A model generated the notes under the pieces. That model was not told where the DNA came from. It did no database searches and was given only the letters and a program-made list of their open reading frames with translations. A stretch of 47,846 bases of DNA from a bacterium. Its GTDB lineage: Bacteria > Fibrobacterota > Fibrobacteria > UBA11236. The stretch lies in NCBI GenBank assembly GCA_900299345.1, contig OMJM01000054.1, positions 1 to 47,846 on the forward strand. The letters run 5' to 3'. Numbering within the stretch: position 1 is the first letter of the stretch; each line of letters starts with the position of its first letter. The position numbers were made by a program, and so were the translations under genes. This document shows, piece after piece, positions 33,567 through 42,854 of this stretch.

Positions 33567-35336
33567 TTAGAGGCTCTTGGATGCCCGGATGCCCCAGGAC
33601 CATCCGCTCAGGTTCTTTTCGCCCAGCGGCCACACCACGTTGACGTGATTCACCACCTTCTGCACCGAGCGGGTTGCGCCCAGACGCAATCCCACGCCAA
33701 GGGCATAGTGCATATCGCTCAAGTCCACGGCGCTTTGAGAGCGATAGGTGTTTCCTCCGTTGACGAACACGGCGAACGCAGGAACCACGGTCCCGAATTC
33801 GAAGGGTGGAAAGAAACGCTGCTCGGCGAATACCAGTACCTTGGCGCGTCCGGAGTAGTAGAAGTTGGGAAATCCGATCAATCCGGATTCTTCTCCGAGA
33901 TACAGGCGTTTGCTCGTCGTATCCGCGAAGAGGCCGTCATATTGCGCATTGAGAACAGTGGAGAGATAATATATCGGCTTCCATTGCCCTTCCACGCTCG
34001 CCGAGGTGGAGCCGGTGTTTGTCCCCTGAGGCGAAATGAAATTCCGCAACGTGGCACCCGAATTCAGGAACAGGGCATCCATCCAGGCATTATTGTACAC
34101 GGCGGCGTAGGAGAGCAACCAATCGCGGTTGTTGGCGCCCAGCCAATCCTGATTCTGCGCCATGGATGCGGAAAGTCGCCAGCCTGTTTCCAGCGTTTCG
34201 CTCCATTTGAGATTGCGGAAATTGTGCACGGTCTTGTAGGAGTAGCGATAGACGCTCATCGTGGCCCCCAGCAGCTCGTCATGCCGGGCGTTCAGCGGGG
34301 GAGCCTTGGTTCGATCCAGTCCGAGACTGTCCCAGAGGGCAGTGTCCACGACATAGAAAAGGGAATCTTTCAAATGTCGGCTTTCGCGCTCGTAGAAGGG
34401 TGTCACGGAGAATTTCAACGAATAGCCGTAAGCACGAGTGATACCCACATAGGAGCTGTGTGTGGCGATGTTGTCCCATTGTCCAAGCAGGTTGGTTTGT
34501 CCCAGCCGGAACCGTTCTGTGGAATCCAGTTTATTCTTGTGTTCCAACGCATCCAGATCGTTGCCAGAGAGGTACAGGTTTTCCGCTGATTCCCCGCCGG
34601 TAGCGGAAATTGAAAATCCCCACTCATCTGTGCGCGCCCGCAGCGGACGGCTCAGGCCGAAGGAATAGAAGTATCCATCCGAAAGCCAGGCGTATTGAGC
34701 CAACAATTGCAGTCGCAACGGGGTGAAGGCCTTGTTTTCGAAATCAATCCAGCGGCTGTCGCGCTCAATGTCCTGTCCCACGAAAAATCCTAGGCGCTGA
34801 CCCGTGCCCAGCAGATTGCTTTCCACCGGTCCCACCCACCACACCCATTTGCCACCCTTGCGGTTCACGGAAAACGCCGGCACCGTGGTCCACTGATCGT
34901 AGGTGGTGACGCGCACGAGGACTGTTGAATCGGATTGGCGTTTCACTTCAATGATGGCGTCCGCCAGGAATTGCTCCTCGCGGAGATTCTTCTCCGTTTC
35001 ACGCAGCAAATCCGCCGTGATCATGTCTCCTTCGCGAAACAGCAAGCGGCGACGCACCGTGGTTTCACGAGTGTTGATATGCAGTTTGTTGCCGATATCA
35101 TAGAGCGTTTTTTCCGCATCGCTATGGGTCTCGGCACCGTCGAACGCGTCACGGATGTTGAACCGAATTTCCCCGATTTTTCCTTGGAAATCATCCGGCA
35201 GATCACGGGCGCGTGTGAAGCCCGGGGTCGGCTGAAAGAAACGAGAATCTTCGCCACTCCATACAATCGTCAGGGACGCGAGGAGCGTAAGCAGCGCGAA
35301 CGGGATAAAACGGAAAAATATCTGTGTAATTCGCAA
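33567..35336 (-). CDS. Omp85-family-like outer-membrane protein with one POTRA-like domain
   Basis: A 589-residue exported protein. After the signal segment (about 9-28) a POTRA-like fold is visible at about 75-150 (LHINTRETTVRRRLLFREGDMITADLLRETEKNLREEQFLADAIIEV). A long C-terminal barrel with many aromatic strands ends WGIRASKSL. This matches the Omp85/BamA/TamA/ShlB superfamily in outline, which inserts or transports proteins or lipids at the outer membrane. Compared with BamA it is short and has only one clear POTRA. The start is TTG with an AAAGGA site nine bases upstream. It lies directly downstream of the RNase P RNA gene. Confidence 0.78.
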   Translation of the reverse strand: MRITQIFFRFIPFALLTLLASLTIVWSGEDSRFFQPTPGFTRARDLPDDFQGKIGEIRFNIRDAFDGAETHSDAEKTLYDIGNKLHINTRETTVRRRLLFREGDMITADLLRETEKNLREEQFLADAIIEVKRQSDSTVLVRVTTYDQWTTVPAFSVNRKGGKWVWWVGPVESNLLGTGQRLGFFVGQDIERDSRWIDFENKAFTPLRLQLLAQYAWLSDGYFYSFGLSRPLRARTDEWGFSISATGGESAENLYLSGNDLDALEHKNKLDSTERFRLGQTNLLGQWDNIATHSSYVGITRAYGYSLKFSVTPFYERESRHLKDSLFYVVDTALWDSLGLDRTKAPPLNARHDELLGATMSVYRYSYKTVHNFRNLKWSETLETGWRLSASMAQNQDWLGANNRDWLLSYAAVYNNAWMDALFLNSGATLRNFISPQGTNTGSTSASVEGQWKPIYYLSTVLNAQYDGLFADTTSKRLYLGEESGLIGFPNFYYSGRAKVLVFAEQRFFPPFEFGTVVPAFAVFVNGGNTYRSQSAVDLSDMHYALGVGLRLGATRSVQKVVNHVNVVWPLGEKNLSGWSWGIRASKSL

Positions 35337-35360
35337 GACGTCGGTTCCTTTGTATCACTC

Positions 35361-35743
35361 GAAGAAAAGCGGGCCTGTAAGCCGGGTTCTGTCTCGTTCT
35401 TTCGAACGGGATGGCCATCCCTCTGGGAACCGTCTTGCGACGGCCCTCAAGCGACCTACCCGGCAGCCTGTTCCGTTGCCGGAAACCGGACGGACCGTCC
35501 TTGCGGCTGCCCTATTTGGTCTTGCACCGGATGGGGTTTGCCCTGCCGTCCGCCTCACGACGCACGCGGTGAGCTCTTACCTCGCCATTTCACCCTTACC
35601 CTTGCGGGCGGTATGTTTTCTGTGGCACTTTCCGTCCCGTCGCCGGGCCCGGCCGTTAGCCGGCATCCTGTCCTGTGGTGCCCGGACTTTCCTCCAGCCA
35701 GATCGCAAAACCCGGCCAGCGGCCATCCGGCCCGCTTTTCTTC
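35361..35743 (-). ncRNA. rnpB: RNase P RNA, bacterial class A
   Basis: On the minus strand the sequence shows the conserved CR elements of RNase P RNA: GGAGGAAAGTCCGGGC near the 5' end, a GGGTGAAA...GAGGTAAGAGCTCACCGC region in the middle (written in part), GCAAACCCCATCC, and the 3' CAGAACCCGGCTTACAGGCC. It is the catalytic RNA that trims tRNA 5' leaders. Helix P1 is a perfect 15-bp pairing of 35729-35743 with 35361-35375, longer than usual. A TATCTT box at 35769-35764 may be its -10. The open frames crossing this region on both strands are not real genes. Confidence 0.96.
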
Positions 35744-35774
35744 AAAGCGATTGCAAGGAGAGAAAGATACGGAA

Positions 35775-36269
35775 TTATTTGGGGGCTAAATGGGCCGCAA
35801 CGGCCGAATCCATCAGGTGTTTTCTCTTGTTTTCAATCATGAGGCAGTGCTTGCCTTCGGGTGAGGCTTGATAACGCTCTTCCATTTTGCGCTGCATTAC
35901 AAACTTTTCCCCCATCAAACGCTGGATTTCCGGGGTGCTGGGGGGAATGTTAGCGGCGCGAGAGGCATGCAAAATACTGTCCACGTGTGCAAAATCCCTG
36001 GCTTTGCGGCCCTTGGCGATGATGGCCAATTTGCGTTCGTGGCATTGATTCCAGGCCTTTTGAAGTTTGGCCGGATACACCATCGTATCCAATGCGTTGC
36101 GGAGTGAATCAGTTTTGGCGCGAAGAATGGCTGCCGAATCCACGGAAGGTGTCGTAGGGACAGGGGCGGCTGCTGTCGTTGCCACAGGAGCTGTGGCAGG
36201 CTGCGGTTCTTCGGAAAAACCCACCATGGGAAAAGTCACCAAAAGGAAAAGCAAAGTACGGTGTCTCAT
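35775..36269 (-). CDS. Small periplasmic hypothetical protein
   Basis: A 164-residue exported protein. The signal peptide ends near GFS-E. A Pro/Ala/Thr linker (about 20-42) follows, then a helical, charged domain with two cysteines (WNQCHERK, GKHCLMIENK) that could pair. No family is recognised. The ATG lies eight bases after a TATCTT -10-like box at 36283-36278 and has no ribosome site, so it may be read from a leaderless mRNA. It sits between the FUSC-like gene and rnpB. Confidence 0.65.
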   Translation of the reverse strand: MRHRTLLFLLVTFPMVGFSEEPQPATAPVATTAAAPVPTTPSVDSAAILRAKTDSLRNALDTMVYPAKLQKAWNQCHERKLAIIAKGRKARDFAHVDSILHASRAANIPPSTPEIQRLMGEKFVMQRKMEERYQASPEGKHCLMIENKRKHLMDSAVAAHLAPK

Positions 36270-36294
36270 GGAGCCATAAGATACAAGGGAAGAC

Positions 36295-36840
36295 TCAGTT
36301 TAAAGACTGTTGTTTTTGTCCTGTTGAGTCTGGCATCCAGAAACGGGAAAGCGCCCACGCAACCACCAGGGCGGTGGCGCCTCCCAGGAACACTTCGCCG
36401 GTTCGCTGAAACGCGGCTTCCAGTCCGCTGGCTTTGGAATGTGCGGCAAGGCCGGACGCCATGATAATGGCGGCGGCAATGGGGGCGATGCGCCAGCTCA
36501 CTTCCATTTTCGTCAGCCATGTGGAGATGGCTGCAGTCACAGTGAGCGCCACCGGAAGCATCCAGTCATGCGGGCCCGCGACAAGCAGGCAGAACAATCC
36601 GGCAGCACAACCGAGAAGTGTGTTGGAGATGCGGGATTTGAAAGTCGCCAACGCGGTCTTCACGTCGGGTTCGGTGACGATGATGAGTGAAATCACGGCC
36701 CAGATGGCGTGGCTTCCGGCCACTTTCCTCAGGATCACCCACAGCATCGTGGTTCCCATGAAAATCCGCACGGCGTAGTGGATGCCGGGACGGTTCCATG
36801 TGAGGATGCGGCGAGGGTGGATGCCTCTGACCTCAATCAT
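36295..36840 (-). CDS. FUSC-like integral membrane protein
   Basis: A 181-residue protein with about five membrane helices. It has the motif pattern of the FUSC/aromatic-acid exporter N-terminal domain: HYAVRIFMGTTMLWVILR, AIWAVISLIIVTEPD, TFKSRISNTLLGCAAGL and ALVVAWALSRFW. Members export small aromatic acids or act as fusaric-acid-type efflux pumps; this one is a minimal membrane domain without the cytosolic half. ATG 36840 overlaps the stop of the ABC permease gene (ATGA), so it is the last gene of the tldD-led operon. The longer open frame upstream lies inside the permease gene. Confidence 0.75.
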   Translation of the reverse strand: MIEVRGIHPRRILTWNRPGIHYAVRIFMGTTMLWVILRKVAGSHAIWAVISLIIVTEPDVKTALATFKSRISNTLLGCAAGLFCLLVAGPHDWMLPVALTVTAAISTWLTKMEVSWRIAPIAAAIIMASGLAAHSKASGLEAAFQRTGEVFLGGATALVVAWALSRFWMPDSTGQKQQSLN

Positions 36841-37508
36841 TGCAACTGTTTCATACCCATTCCAAAACACACTCCGGCGCCCGCTAGCAAACCCAGAAGC
36901 AAGTACATCAGATAAACCGGATGACCGCTCCACGCTTGCGTTCCGACGATGACCACCGGGAAGAGGATTAACAGGGATAACCCGGTGAGTTGCGCCGCGC
37001 CGCGCACGGTATCCGAACGTAGTGAGATCAGCACTGACAAGGCGCAAAAGAACAAAGAGAGGATGGGGGTGAGGAGCAACGGGAAAATCCATTCCATGGG
37101 TTCTGCGAATCGAAGACATCCGTTCCAGCCGGCGAGGCACAACACTAGGATTTGTCCGACCCATCCTGCCTTGAGGGGAAACGGCAATACCCCCAACACT
37201 TTGCCGATAAAGAGTTGATTGCGTGGAAGTGGAAGACAGAGTAAAGTCTCCCATGAATGGCGTTCCTTCTCACCGGCAAATGCATCCGCGCCGAGTGGAA
37301 CGGCGAGGGACGCTCCCACCAGAGATAGGACGGCGAGAAACGTGCGTGTCAAGGTCCAGCCTTGAACAGGGTCTCCCGAAACAGCAAACAGCGAAATACC
37401 GTGAAGAACGATCAGGATTAGCGGCACTGCCACGAAGGGGATGAAGAAGCGTGGATCGCGCATCACCAAAGACCACTCATGGCGCGCCAATCGCATAACC
37501 TGCTTCAT
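36837..37508 (-). CDS. ABC-2-type transporter permease
   Basis: A 223-residue membrane protein with six predicted helices. It starts MKQVMRLARHEWSLVMRDPRFFIPF, the amphipathic entry typical of ABC-2 permeases, and has a conserved cytosolic loop EKERHSWETLLCLPLPRNQLFIGKV between helices 2 and 3. It should pair with the ATPase encoded directly upstream, overlapping by ATGA. The exported substrate is unknown. ATG 37508 was chosen at that overlap; the open frame upstream of it reads into the ATPase gene. Confidence 0.85.
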   Translation of the reverse strand: MKQVMRLARHEWSLVMRDPRFFIPFVAVPLILIVLHGISLFAVSGDPVQGWTLTRTFLAVLSLVGASLAVPLGADAFAGEKERHSWETLLCLPLPRNQLFIGKVLGVLPFPLKAGWVGQILVLCLAGWNGCLRFAEPMEWIFPLLLTPILSLFFCALSVLISLRSDTVRGAAQLTGLSLLILFPVVIVGTQAWSGHPVYLMYLLLGLLAGAGVCFGMGMKQLQ

Positions 37509-38434
37509 GGCGAAATCTCCACATGATGTTGGTAAAGGGTTTCCAGAGAATGCCCCTGCGGTTCCACCCGCAAAATTCTTGCTCCGCCTTGCACCAGAGT
37601 CTGAACGACATCCGGAATGGATGTCGCCAGATTCGCAGATCGCAATCGAATGCCCCATTCTCCAGTTGTAAGATTTCGGGCAGACAACAATTCCAGTGAA
37701 CTGAACCGTTGGGTGAGTACAGTCTTTATTGAATCGTCAAGAGGTCCGACGCCTTCAATTTCCACCTCATCCACGGAAGATTCCAAAGTCTCGCGCGAGA
37801 GGGAGTGGACGATCGAACCCTGCCGCAAAAAACTGAAATCGTCTGCGAATTCCTGCATTTGTTCCAGCCGGTGCGATGTAATCAGCGCCGTGGCACCCAT
37901 GGAAACACTTTCGCGCAGGCAGGCGAGTGCAATCCGTTGCGCACGGGGATCCAAATGCTCCGTCGGTTCGTCCCACAACACCAGTTGTGGCCTGTGCAGT
38001 AAAGAGCGCATCAGTTGCACTTTGCGCCGATTTCCTTGGGACATTTTGCCCACGCGTTTCGACAGTGACTCCAGTTCAAAAGTCGATGCGAGTTCCTCGA
38101 TTCGATGCGGGATATTTTCGACCGCGTAAAAACCGGCGAAAAATTTCAGATACTCTGCGGCGGTCATTTTCACATAGGCTTCAGGGCTTTCAATTAGCAC
38201 GCCCATGCGGCTTTGCAGGACGACGGGTATACCTTGCGAGATTTCAATACCGAGGAGTTGCAACGATCCGGAGGTGGGGCGCAACAGGCCGGTGAGACAG
38301 CGCAACAAAGTGGTTTTGCCTGCACCATTGGGGCCCAGCAACGCATGAATACGTCCTGGTGCAACGTGAAGTTGGAGATTGCGAAGAGCCAGCCCCCCGT
38401 TGTATCCCGCTTGAAGGTTCTTCGTGCGTATCAT
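37505..38434 (-). CDS. ABC transporter ATP-binding protein
   Basis: A 309-residue ATPase with Walker A LLGPNGAGKTTLL (about 34-44), Q-loop region LQSRMGVLIE, a modified signature MSQGNRRKVQL (LSGGQ variant), Walker B LVLWDEPTEHLDP and switch His in TSHRLEQ. The C-terminal 80 residues are a DUF4162-like small domain found in ABC-2 exporter ATPases. The product energises the permease downstream. Both ends overlap neighbouring genes by ATGA, so translation is coupled with pmbA and the permease. Confidence 0.93.
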   Translation of the reverse strand: MIRTKNLQAGYNGGLALRNLQLHVAPGRIHALLGPNGAGKTTLLRCLTGLLRPTSGSLQLLGIEISQGIPVVLQSRMGVLIESPEAYVKMTAAEYLKFFAGFYAVENIPHRIEELASTFELESLSKRVGKMSQGNRRKVQLMRSLLHRPQLVLWDEPTEHLDPRAQRIALACLRESVSMGATALITSHRLEQMQEFADDFSFLRQGSIVHSLSRETLESSVDEVEIEGVGPLDDSIKTVLTQRFSSLELLSARNLTTGEWGIRLRSANLATSIPDVVQTLVQGGARILRVEPQGHSLETLYQHHVEISP

Positions 38435-39783
38435 CCGGCCACGTGGATGTCTTCCACCAGCACATCCGGAATCTTCACCGAGGAAAAGGAGTCGGAGTAA
38501 GCGTTTGAAAATCCCCGGATGCGATTCAGCAATTCAAAAAAGTTGGCATTCAAAGTGATTCGGTCCACGGGCCGGGCGCGCTTTCCGTTTTCATACAGAA
38601 ACCCCTGGGCGCCAATGGAAATCTCTCCGGACACCGCCGAGCAACCCGAGCCTCCTTCGAGTTTGACAACGAAAAGACAACGGGGGAATGTTGTCAGTAG
38701 TTCCTCCAGAGATGTCTTCCCAAGCGGGACGATATAATTCGCGAAACCCGTCCCGGCCTTTCCGGAATAACCCCGCGACCCGGTACCTGTGGGCGTCGCG
38801 CCATCTCTTTTCGCTGATTCGAGATTATACAGGAAGGTTTGCAACACCCCACTGCGCACCACTTCCACTTTCCGCGCGGCCACGCCTTCGCCGTCGAAGA
38901 GATGGGAGCCGGGCGCGCCGACCATGAAGGGATCGCTGAAGAGATCAAATTCGGGAACCGCGATGGAGGTTCCAACTTTTCCCTGCAATCGCGACTGGCC
39001 TTTCTGCGCGGCCTCGGCAAAAAACGGAGACGAAAACATGGAGAACAATTGCGGACTTACGCGGTTGGAAAACACAATGGGATAAACGCCGGAGGAGACG
39101 GGTTCTGCGCCCAGAAGTTCGATTGCGCGTTCCACCGCAGTTGTGCCGATGACCTCCGCGTTGAAATCAAAAGAACGTCCGCCGCGACTGTAAACGCCCA
39201 TCTTGCGGGTTTCGCCATCCTTGGCAACAACACCTGTCCATGCAGAGATGGAGTTTTGCCGCGATTGGTAGAATACGCCGTTGGAATTGCGAATCATCGA
39301 GAATCCGCCACCACGTGAAACGCCCACGTAGGGAACGTTTTCAATGCGTGCATCGCACTGTTGTGCGGTTTGCTCCATTCGAAGTCCGAACGATTTCATT
39401 TCCTCAAACGTCACCGTCTCCAATTTCGGATTGTGTTGCTGAAGATCGAGAACCGCCAAGGGAACGGGATGGGGCAAATCCAGTTCCATTTCATCGGTGA
39501 AAGCGGCGTGGCTCCATGCGTCAGCCACCGTGCGACTCAAGGCATCCCGGGTCATCCGTTCCGTGAATGAAAAGCCAGGGCGGTTGCCGTGAAACAATCG
39601 CACACCGATGCCGCGCGAGTTGGCCAGTTCGGTGCTTTTGACCTTGCCCTCGAATAATTCGAGGCCCATGCTTTCCGATTCACCAGCCACGATGTCGAAG
39701 CGATCCGCGCCCAGCTTCTTCGCTTCCTGTTCGGTGAATTCGACGGCTTCCGCCGGAGATAGCGTTTCCGTGGATACGATCAT
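38431..39783 (-). CDS. pmbA: TldE/PmbA-type subunit of the TldD/TldE metalloprotease
   Basis: A 450-residue PmbA/TldE homologue with the family blocks RFDIVAGESESMGLELFEGKVKSTE (about 29-53, in part), SRGIGVRLFHGNRPGFSFTE, FDLFSDPFMVGAPGSHLFDGEGVAARK and GSRGYSGKAGTGFANYIV. In E. coli TldE lacks the zinc-binding histidines and acts with TldD to cut unstructured or modified peptides such as microcin B17 precursor and CcdA. The ATG overlaps the tldD stop (ATGA). The open frame extends upstream to 40302, but that part is the shadow of tldD. Confidence 0.93.
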   Translation of the reverse strand: MIVSTETLSPAEAVEFTEQEAKKLGADRFDIVAGESESMGLELFEGKVKSTELANSRGIGVRLFHGNRPGFSFTERMTRDALSRTVADAWSHAAFTDEMELDLPHPVPLAVLDLQQHNPKLETVTFEEMKSFGLRMEQTAQQCDARIENVPYVGVSRGGGFSMIRNSNGVFYQSRQNSISAWTGVVAKDGETRKMGVYSRGGRSFDFNAEVIGTTAVERAIELLGAEPVSSGVYPIVFSNRVSPQLFSMFSSPFFAEAAQKGQSRLQGKVGTSIAVPEFDLFSDPFMVGAPGSHLFDGEGVAARKVEVVRSGVLQTFLYNLESAKRDGATPTGTGSRGYSGKAGTGFANYIVPLGKTSLEELLTTFPRCLFVVKLEGGSGCSAVSGEISIGAQGFLYENGKRARPVDRITLNANFFELLNRIRGFSNAYSDSFSSVKIPDVLVEDIHVAG

Positions 39784-41180
39784 CGTCCACCCACAAGGAT
39801 GCTGTCCACCTTCAAAGTAGGCTGCCCCACCGTGACAGGCACTTGCCCACTGGATGCGCCACACATCCCGGCGGCCAGTTCGAGATCGTTGCCCGCCATG
39901 GAGATCAGCGGCAGGATTTCCGGACCTTTTCCGATCAAAGTTGCGCCGCGTACCGGGTCGCCGATTTTTCCGTTCTTGATGAGATAGCCTTCTTCGACCG
40001 CGAAATTGAATTCTCCCGTGGCCGGATTCACGGAGCCCCCGCCCATTTTTTTCGCGTACAATCCCTCGTCCACGCTGGCGATGATGCTCGCAGGAGAATG
40101 CTTGCCGGCCGCGATGTAGGTGTTCCGCATTCGCGATACAGGAGCATACTGGTAGCTCTCCCGTCGCGCGCTGCCTGACAACGAAACGCCCGTTTCGTCG
40201 GAGCCCACGCGATCGCTCAGGTAAGTCTTGAGCACCCCGTTTTCGATCAGCACGGTCTTTTGCGGAGCGCGGCCTTCGTCGTCCACTGTGATGGAACCCC
40301 ACGAATTGGCGATCAAGCCGTCATCCACAGCCGTGACCTCGGGATGCGCGATCTGCTCGCCGATTTTTCCGGCAAAGGCCGAAGCCTTGCGCCGTACGGC
40401 TTCGGTTTCCAGCAGGTGGCCGCAGGCTTCGTGAAAGATTACACCGCCGAAACCGTTGCCCATGACCACCGGCATTTTGCGGCCTTGCGCGTATCCTGCG
40501 GAAAGCATGCGCACGGCGCGCTCCGCCGCATCTTTCGCATAGCGTTCCACATCGAGTTCTTCGAAGAACTCAAAGCCGCGTTGCACGCCGGGCGCTTCGC
40601 TTGCCACGAACATTTCACCGCCTTGGCCTGCCGTGACGCTGACATGGAACCTGGATCGGGTACGGGTGTCCGTTACCCAGAGTCCGTCGCTGTTGCAGAT
40701 CAAAATATCGGATACCACATCCGCAGCACGCACCGCGACCTGCGAGATTTTATCTGAAAAAGCGCGGGCGGTTTTGTCGGCACGCACCAGCAGATCCAGT
40801 TTGCGTTCCTGCCCCACGCGACGGGGGTCCAAAGAGATTTTGTGGGTATTGGTTAGAGGGAGCCCCTGTAATGGCTTTCGTCGGAGCGGATCATTATCCG
40901 CCCTTACAACAGATCCCATTGTTCCACGCGATTGAGCCAACGCTTCGATCAGACGAAGCAGATGTTCTTCGTCGTCCTTGCTGGTGTGGGCATACAGCAC
41001 CTCTGTGCCGAACAAAAGGCGGATGCCGATGCCGTAATCGGTTCCGGCGGAAGCGGATTCCACTTTTCGGTCTTTATAAGAGACGGACGCTTGCCGGGTC
41101 TCTTCCTCGAAAATTTCCGTGAAATCTGCGCCGCGATCCCGGCCTGCCTGTAGAAGACGCTGAGCTTTGTTCTGATCCAT
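39780..41180 (-). CDS. tldD: TldD metalloprotease subunit
   Basis: A 466-residue TldD homologue. The zinc-binding motif HEACGH is intact (in GGVIFHEACGHLLE, near residue 250). The other conserved blocks are also present: DYGIGIRLLFG, LVRADKTARAFSDKI, PTLKVDSILVGG and the C-terminal Cys/Gly segment AAGMCGASSGQVPV. Together with PmbA it forms the TldD/TldE protease. It is the first gene of a five-gene operon with an ABC exporter and a FUSC-like protein. The ATG comes nine bases after a TATTTT box (41195-41190), with no ribosome site, so a leaderless mRNA is likely. Confidence 0.96.
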   Translation of the reverse strand: MDQNKAQRLLQAGRDRGADFTEIFEEETRQASVSYKDRKVESASAGTDYGIGIRLLFGTEVLYAHTSKDDEEHLLRLIEALAQSRGTMGSVVRADNDPLRRKPLQGLPLTNTHKISLDPRRVGQERKLDLLVRADKTARAFSDKISQVAVRAADVVSDILICNSDGLWVTDTRTRSRFHVSVTAGQGGEMFVASEAPGVQRGFEFFEELDVERYAKDAAERAVRMLSAGYAQGRKMPVVMGNGFGGVIFHEACGHLLETEAVRRKASAFAGKIGEQIAHPEVTAVDDGLIANSWGSITVDDEGRAPQKTVLIENGVLKTYLSDRVGSDETGVSLSGSARRESYQYAPVSRMRNTYIAAGKHSPASIIASVDEGLYAKKMGGGSVNPATGEFNFAVEEGYLIKNGKIGDPVRGATLIGKGPEILPLISMAGNDLELAAGMCGASSGQVPVTVGQPTLKVDSILVGGR

Positions 41181-41300
41181 GTGTCAGCTAAAATACCTAA
41201 CGGGCTGAAATTCACCACGGCAATCGTTCTCCGATGTGTTGCAAAGTCGGACAATTCCGGCCAAATAAGCCCAAAGAATTTCATCACATAGTCTTCGGTT

Positions 41301-41330
41301 TTGAATCAGGCGCAAAACCTGCCATATAGT
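41301..41330 (+). promoter_or_regulatory. Sigma-70-like promoter of the ATP-grasp/alpha-E/Anbu/transglutaminase operon
   Basis: TTGAAT (41301-41306) and TATAGT (41325-41330) are 18 bases apart. They lie 73 bases upstream of the ATP-grasp start in the 222-base gap shared with the divergent tldD operon. The remainder of the gap holds a GC-rich ribosome-site region (GGAGGCGGAGAGAGG) and nothing else clear. Confidence 0.5.
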
Positions 41331-41402
41331 TGCTTTCGCCTCAGCAATTCAGATGGATTGGGAATTGCTAATCCCATCCCGGGGGGGGAGGCGGAGAGAG
41401 GC

Positions 41403-42854
41403 ATGAAACTGGACGCGTACGATCCCGAGGGGTTTTACGATGAGCTCTTCGAGACGGTGGGAAAGCCTCGTCCACGCGCCAATCTGTTGGTCCAGAACCT
41501 GGAATCCATGCCCGAGGGAGAACTGGCGCGCCGCCAACTGGCCGCTGAAAAAGCCCTGTTCGACTTGGGGATTACTTTCAACGTGTACAACAATCAAGCA
41601 GGGCTGGAGCGCATCTTTCCCTTCGATGTCCTTCCGCGCATCATCGAGGCGATGGAATGGGATTTCATTGAACGCGGTCTCAAGCAGCGCATCCAAGCAC
41701 TGAATCTTTTCCTTGACGACATCTACCACGACCAGCGCATAGTACGCGACGGGGTGGTACCGGGGGAATTGATTCAATCCGCGTCCGGTTATCGCAAGGC
41801 TTGCAAGGGATTGAATCCTCCCTGGGGAGTGTGGTGCCACATCACGGGCACGGATTTGGTCAAGGACGCGGATGGAAAGCTCTACGTGCTGGAGGATAAT
41901 ATCCGCTGCCCTTCGGGTGTATCGTACGTCATCGGCAACCGTCAGGTGATGAAGCGGACCTTTCCACAAATCTTCGGAGCTTTCAATCCACGTCCCGTGG
42001 AGGATTATCCGAGCCGTCTGCTGGACATGCTGCAATTCATGGGGCCGCGTGGCGATCACGCGCCCGTGGTGGCGTTGCTGACGCCGGGAGTTTACAACTC
42101 GGCGTATTTCGAACATTCTTTTCTGGCCCAGCAGATGGGCGTGGAACTGGTGACGGGCAGTGATCTGATTGTGCGTGATGGATGGCTTTACATGCGCACC
42201 ACCCGGGGATTCCGGCGCGTAGACGTATTGTACCGACGGATTGACGACGATTTCCTCGATCCAAAAATCTTCCGGTCGGATTCGTTGCTTGGAGTTCCCG
42301 GTCTGATGGACGTTTATCGCGCCGGACGGGTTGCGTTGGCCAATGCACCCGGAACGGGCGTTGCCGACGACAAGGTGATTTATGCCTATGTCCCGCAAAT
42401 CATCCGCTACTACCTCGGCGAAGAGATACTCATTCCCAACGTCGAAACCCACCTTTGCTGGATTCCAGAGCAGCAGGCCTATGTGCTGGAGCATTTGAGC
42501 GAACTCGTCATCAAGACGGCCAATGATTCCGGCGGATATGGCGTGCTGATTGGCCCGCACGCCACCAAGGAAAAACTTTCGGAGTGGGCGGATCGCATCC
42601 GCGATAACCCGCGCAACTTCATCGCTCAACGGACACTTTCGCTGTCACGTTCGCCGGTGATGATGGGTGAGCGCTGCGAGGGGCGTCATGTCGATTTGAG
42701 GCCGTTTGTGCTGTATGGCCGTGACATTTACGTCATGCCGGGAGGTTTGACGCGCGTGGCTTTGAAAAAAGGCTCGCTGGTGGTGAACTCTTCACAGGGA
42801 GGCGGAAGCAAGGACACCTGGGTGCAACATTCCGCGGCCACTGCGGTATGCTGA
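41403..42854 (+). CDS. Circularly permuted ATP-grasp protein (DUF404/DUF407 family)
   Basis: A 483-residue predicted peptide ligase of the circularly permuted ATP-grasp type. Its blocks include [84 protein letters not shown] and [25 protein letters not shown]. This family is expected to join amino acids or peptides using ATP, and is found fused or next to alpha-E and transglutaminase genes. The ATG follows a strong GGAGAGAGG site; the open frame upstream to 41301 runs through the promoter. It overlaps the alpha-E gene by seven bases. Confidence 0.93.
   Translation: MKLDAYDPEGFYDELFETVGKPRPRANLLVQNLESMPEGELARRQLAAEKALFDLGITFNVYNNQAGLERIFPFDVLPRIIEAMEWDFIERGLKQRIQALNLFLDDIYHDQRIVRDGVVPGELIQSASGYRKACKGLNPPWGVWCHITGTDLVKDADGKLYVLEDNIRCPSGVSYVIGNRQVMKRTFPQIFGAFNPRPVEDYPSRLLDMLQFMGPRGDHAPVVALLTPGVYNSAYFEHSFLAQQMGVELVTGSDLIVRDGWLYMRTTRGFRRVDVLYRRIDDDFLDPKIFRSDSLLGVPGLMDVYRAGRVALANAPGTGVADDKVIYAYVPQIIRYYLGEEILIPNVETHLCWIPEQQAYVLEHLSELVIKTANDSGGYGVLIGPHATKEKLSEWADRIRDNPRNFIAQRTLSLSRSPVMMGERCEGRHVDLRPFVLYGRDIYVMPGGLTRVALKKGSLVVNSSQGGGSKDTWVQHSAATAVC

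Noticed and set aside
34935-35871. Plus-strand open frames across the RNase P RNA region.
   Set aside because: They cross the conserved rnpB sequence and the start of the Omp85-like gene and show no protein motifs.
39784-40302. N-terminal extension of the pmbA reading frame.
   Set aside because: It lies wholly inside tldD in another frame, its sequence is arginine-rich shadow-like, and the ATGA overlap at 39780-39783 gives a natural start.
41181-41300. A possible short precursor peptide upstream of tldD, as in RiPP loci.
   Set aside because: The only minus-strand frame (GTG at 41287) runs on out of frame into tldD, has no ribosome site and no leader-core pattern.
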